DNA from: Nocardia puris
GTDB lineage: Bacteria > Actinomycetota > Actinomycetes > Mycobacteriales > Mycobacteriaceae
Length of the DNA: 64,000 nucleotides
NCBI RefSeq assembly: GCF_003315035.1
Contig: NZ_QNRE01000021.1
Span: forward strand, 1-64,000
Reading direction: 5' to 3'
The notes beneath the pieces are model-generated. The model saw only the letters and a list, made by a program, of their open reading frames with translations, ran no database searches and had not been told where the DNA came from. The first letter of the stretch is position 1, and the number at the start of each line of letters is the position of its first letter. The translations under genes and the position numbers were made by a program. Below are positions 63,951 through 64,000 of this stretch, in pieces.

Positions 63951-64000
63951 TCAGCCGCCGGGCCGGTCGGAGCCGACCACCCAGAGGGCGTGGAACTGGG
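63951..64000 (-). CDS. 3' end of an unidentified gene (truncated by window edge)
   Basis: An open frame enters from the right edge and ends at TGA (63951-63953) after QFHALWVVGSDRPGG. It lies 22 bases upstream of the thiolase gene in the same direction. In similar clusters this position is often an OB-fold/DUF35 zinc protein or a MaoC-like dehydratase; 16 residues are too few to say. Confidence 0.45.
   Translation of the reverse strand, partial: QFHALWVVGSDRPGG

Overview
The window is about 70% G+C, densely coded and uses many GTG starts. Its gene order follows the Mycobacterium tuberculosis Rv1691 to Rv1713 block. Mycolata-type proteins are present (SteA/SteB, cutinase-like, MmpL-like, FAS1 lipoprotein, secretory lipase). 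I read it as a Corynebacteriales chromosome, most likely Nocardia or a close relative. This is inferred from family content and synteny, not from a database search.

Layout. 1-135: 3' end of a 5S rRNA and its terminator, so an rRNA operon lies just upstream. 258-7414: conserved housekeeping run (Arg/Gly-repeat TPR protein, HAD phosphatase, small protein, TlyA, NAD kinase, RecN), tightly packed and closed by a terminator shared with convergent genes. 7459-9481: four minus-strand accessory genes (SRPBCC, LapA-like, SnoaL-like, TetR). 9628-11796: steA-steB cell-separation pair. 11948-13292: hydrolase/MarR divergent pair with clear operators. 13575-23473: pyrG, Nudix, xerD, parA, scpA, scpB, rluB, cmk, der, mostly joined by 4-base stop/start overlaps and ended by a strong terminator.

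23522-36000 is accessory: a frame-broken cysteine-peptidase-like pseudogene, AhpD-like protein, acyl-ACP thioesterase, DUF4015 hydrolase, lipoprotein deacetylase, ANT(6)-like nucleotidyltransferase, EcsC-like membrane protein, secretory lipase, NAD(P)-binding/DUF2867 protein, and a MarR/MMPL divergent pair. 37394-45846 is envelope- and signalling-oriented: a cutinase-like protein with a long insertion, two paralogous receptor Ser/Thr kinases in tandem, a membrane-anchored molybdopterin oxidoreductase and a FAS1 lipoprotein.

45960-64000 holds an ASCH-like protein divergent from a TerD protein fused to a PD-(D/E)XK-like domain, two SAM methyltransferases, an OsmC protein, a translationally coupled asparagine-synthetase/P450 pair, an FdhF/YdeP-type molybdoenzyme, a DUF1345 protein, PucR and TetR regulators, and a minus-strand lipid-catabolism set (thiolase, acyl-CoA synthetase, TetR, small zinc-ribbon-like protein). 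I found no CRISPR array, insertion sequence, tRNA gene or prophage.

The least explained parts are the TerD-nuclease-like fusion, the asnB-like/P450 pair, the shared kinase sensor domain, the cutinase insertion, and the repeat-rich region after the rRNA operon.
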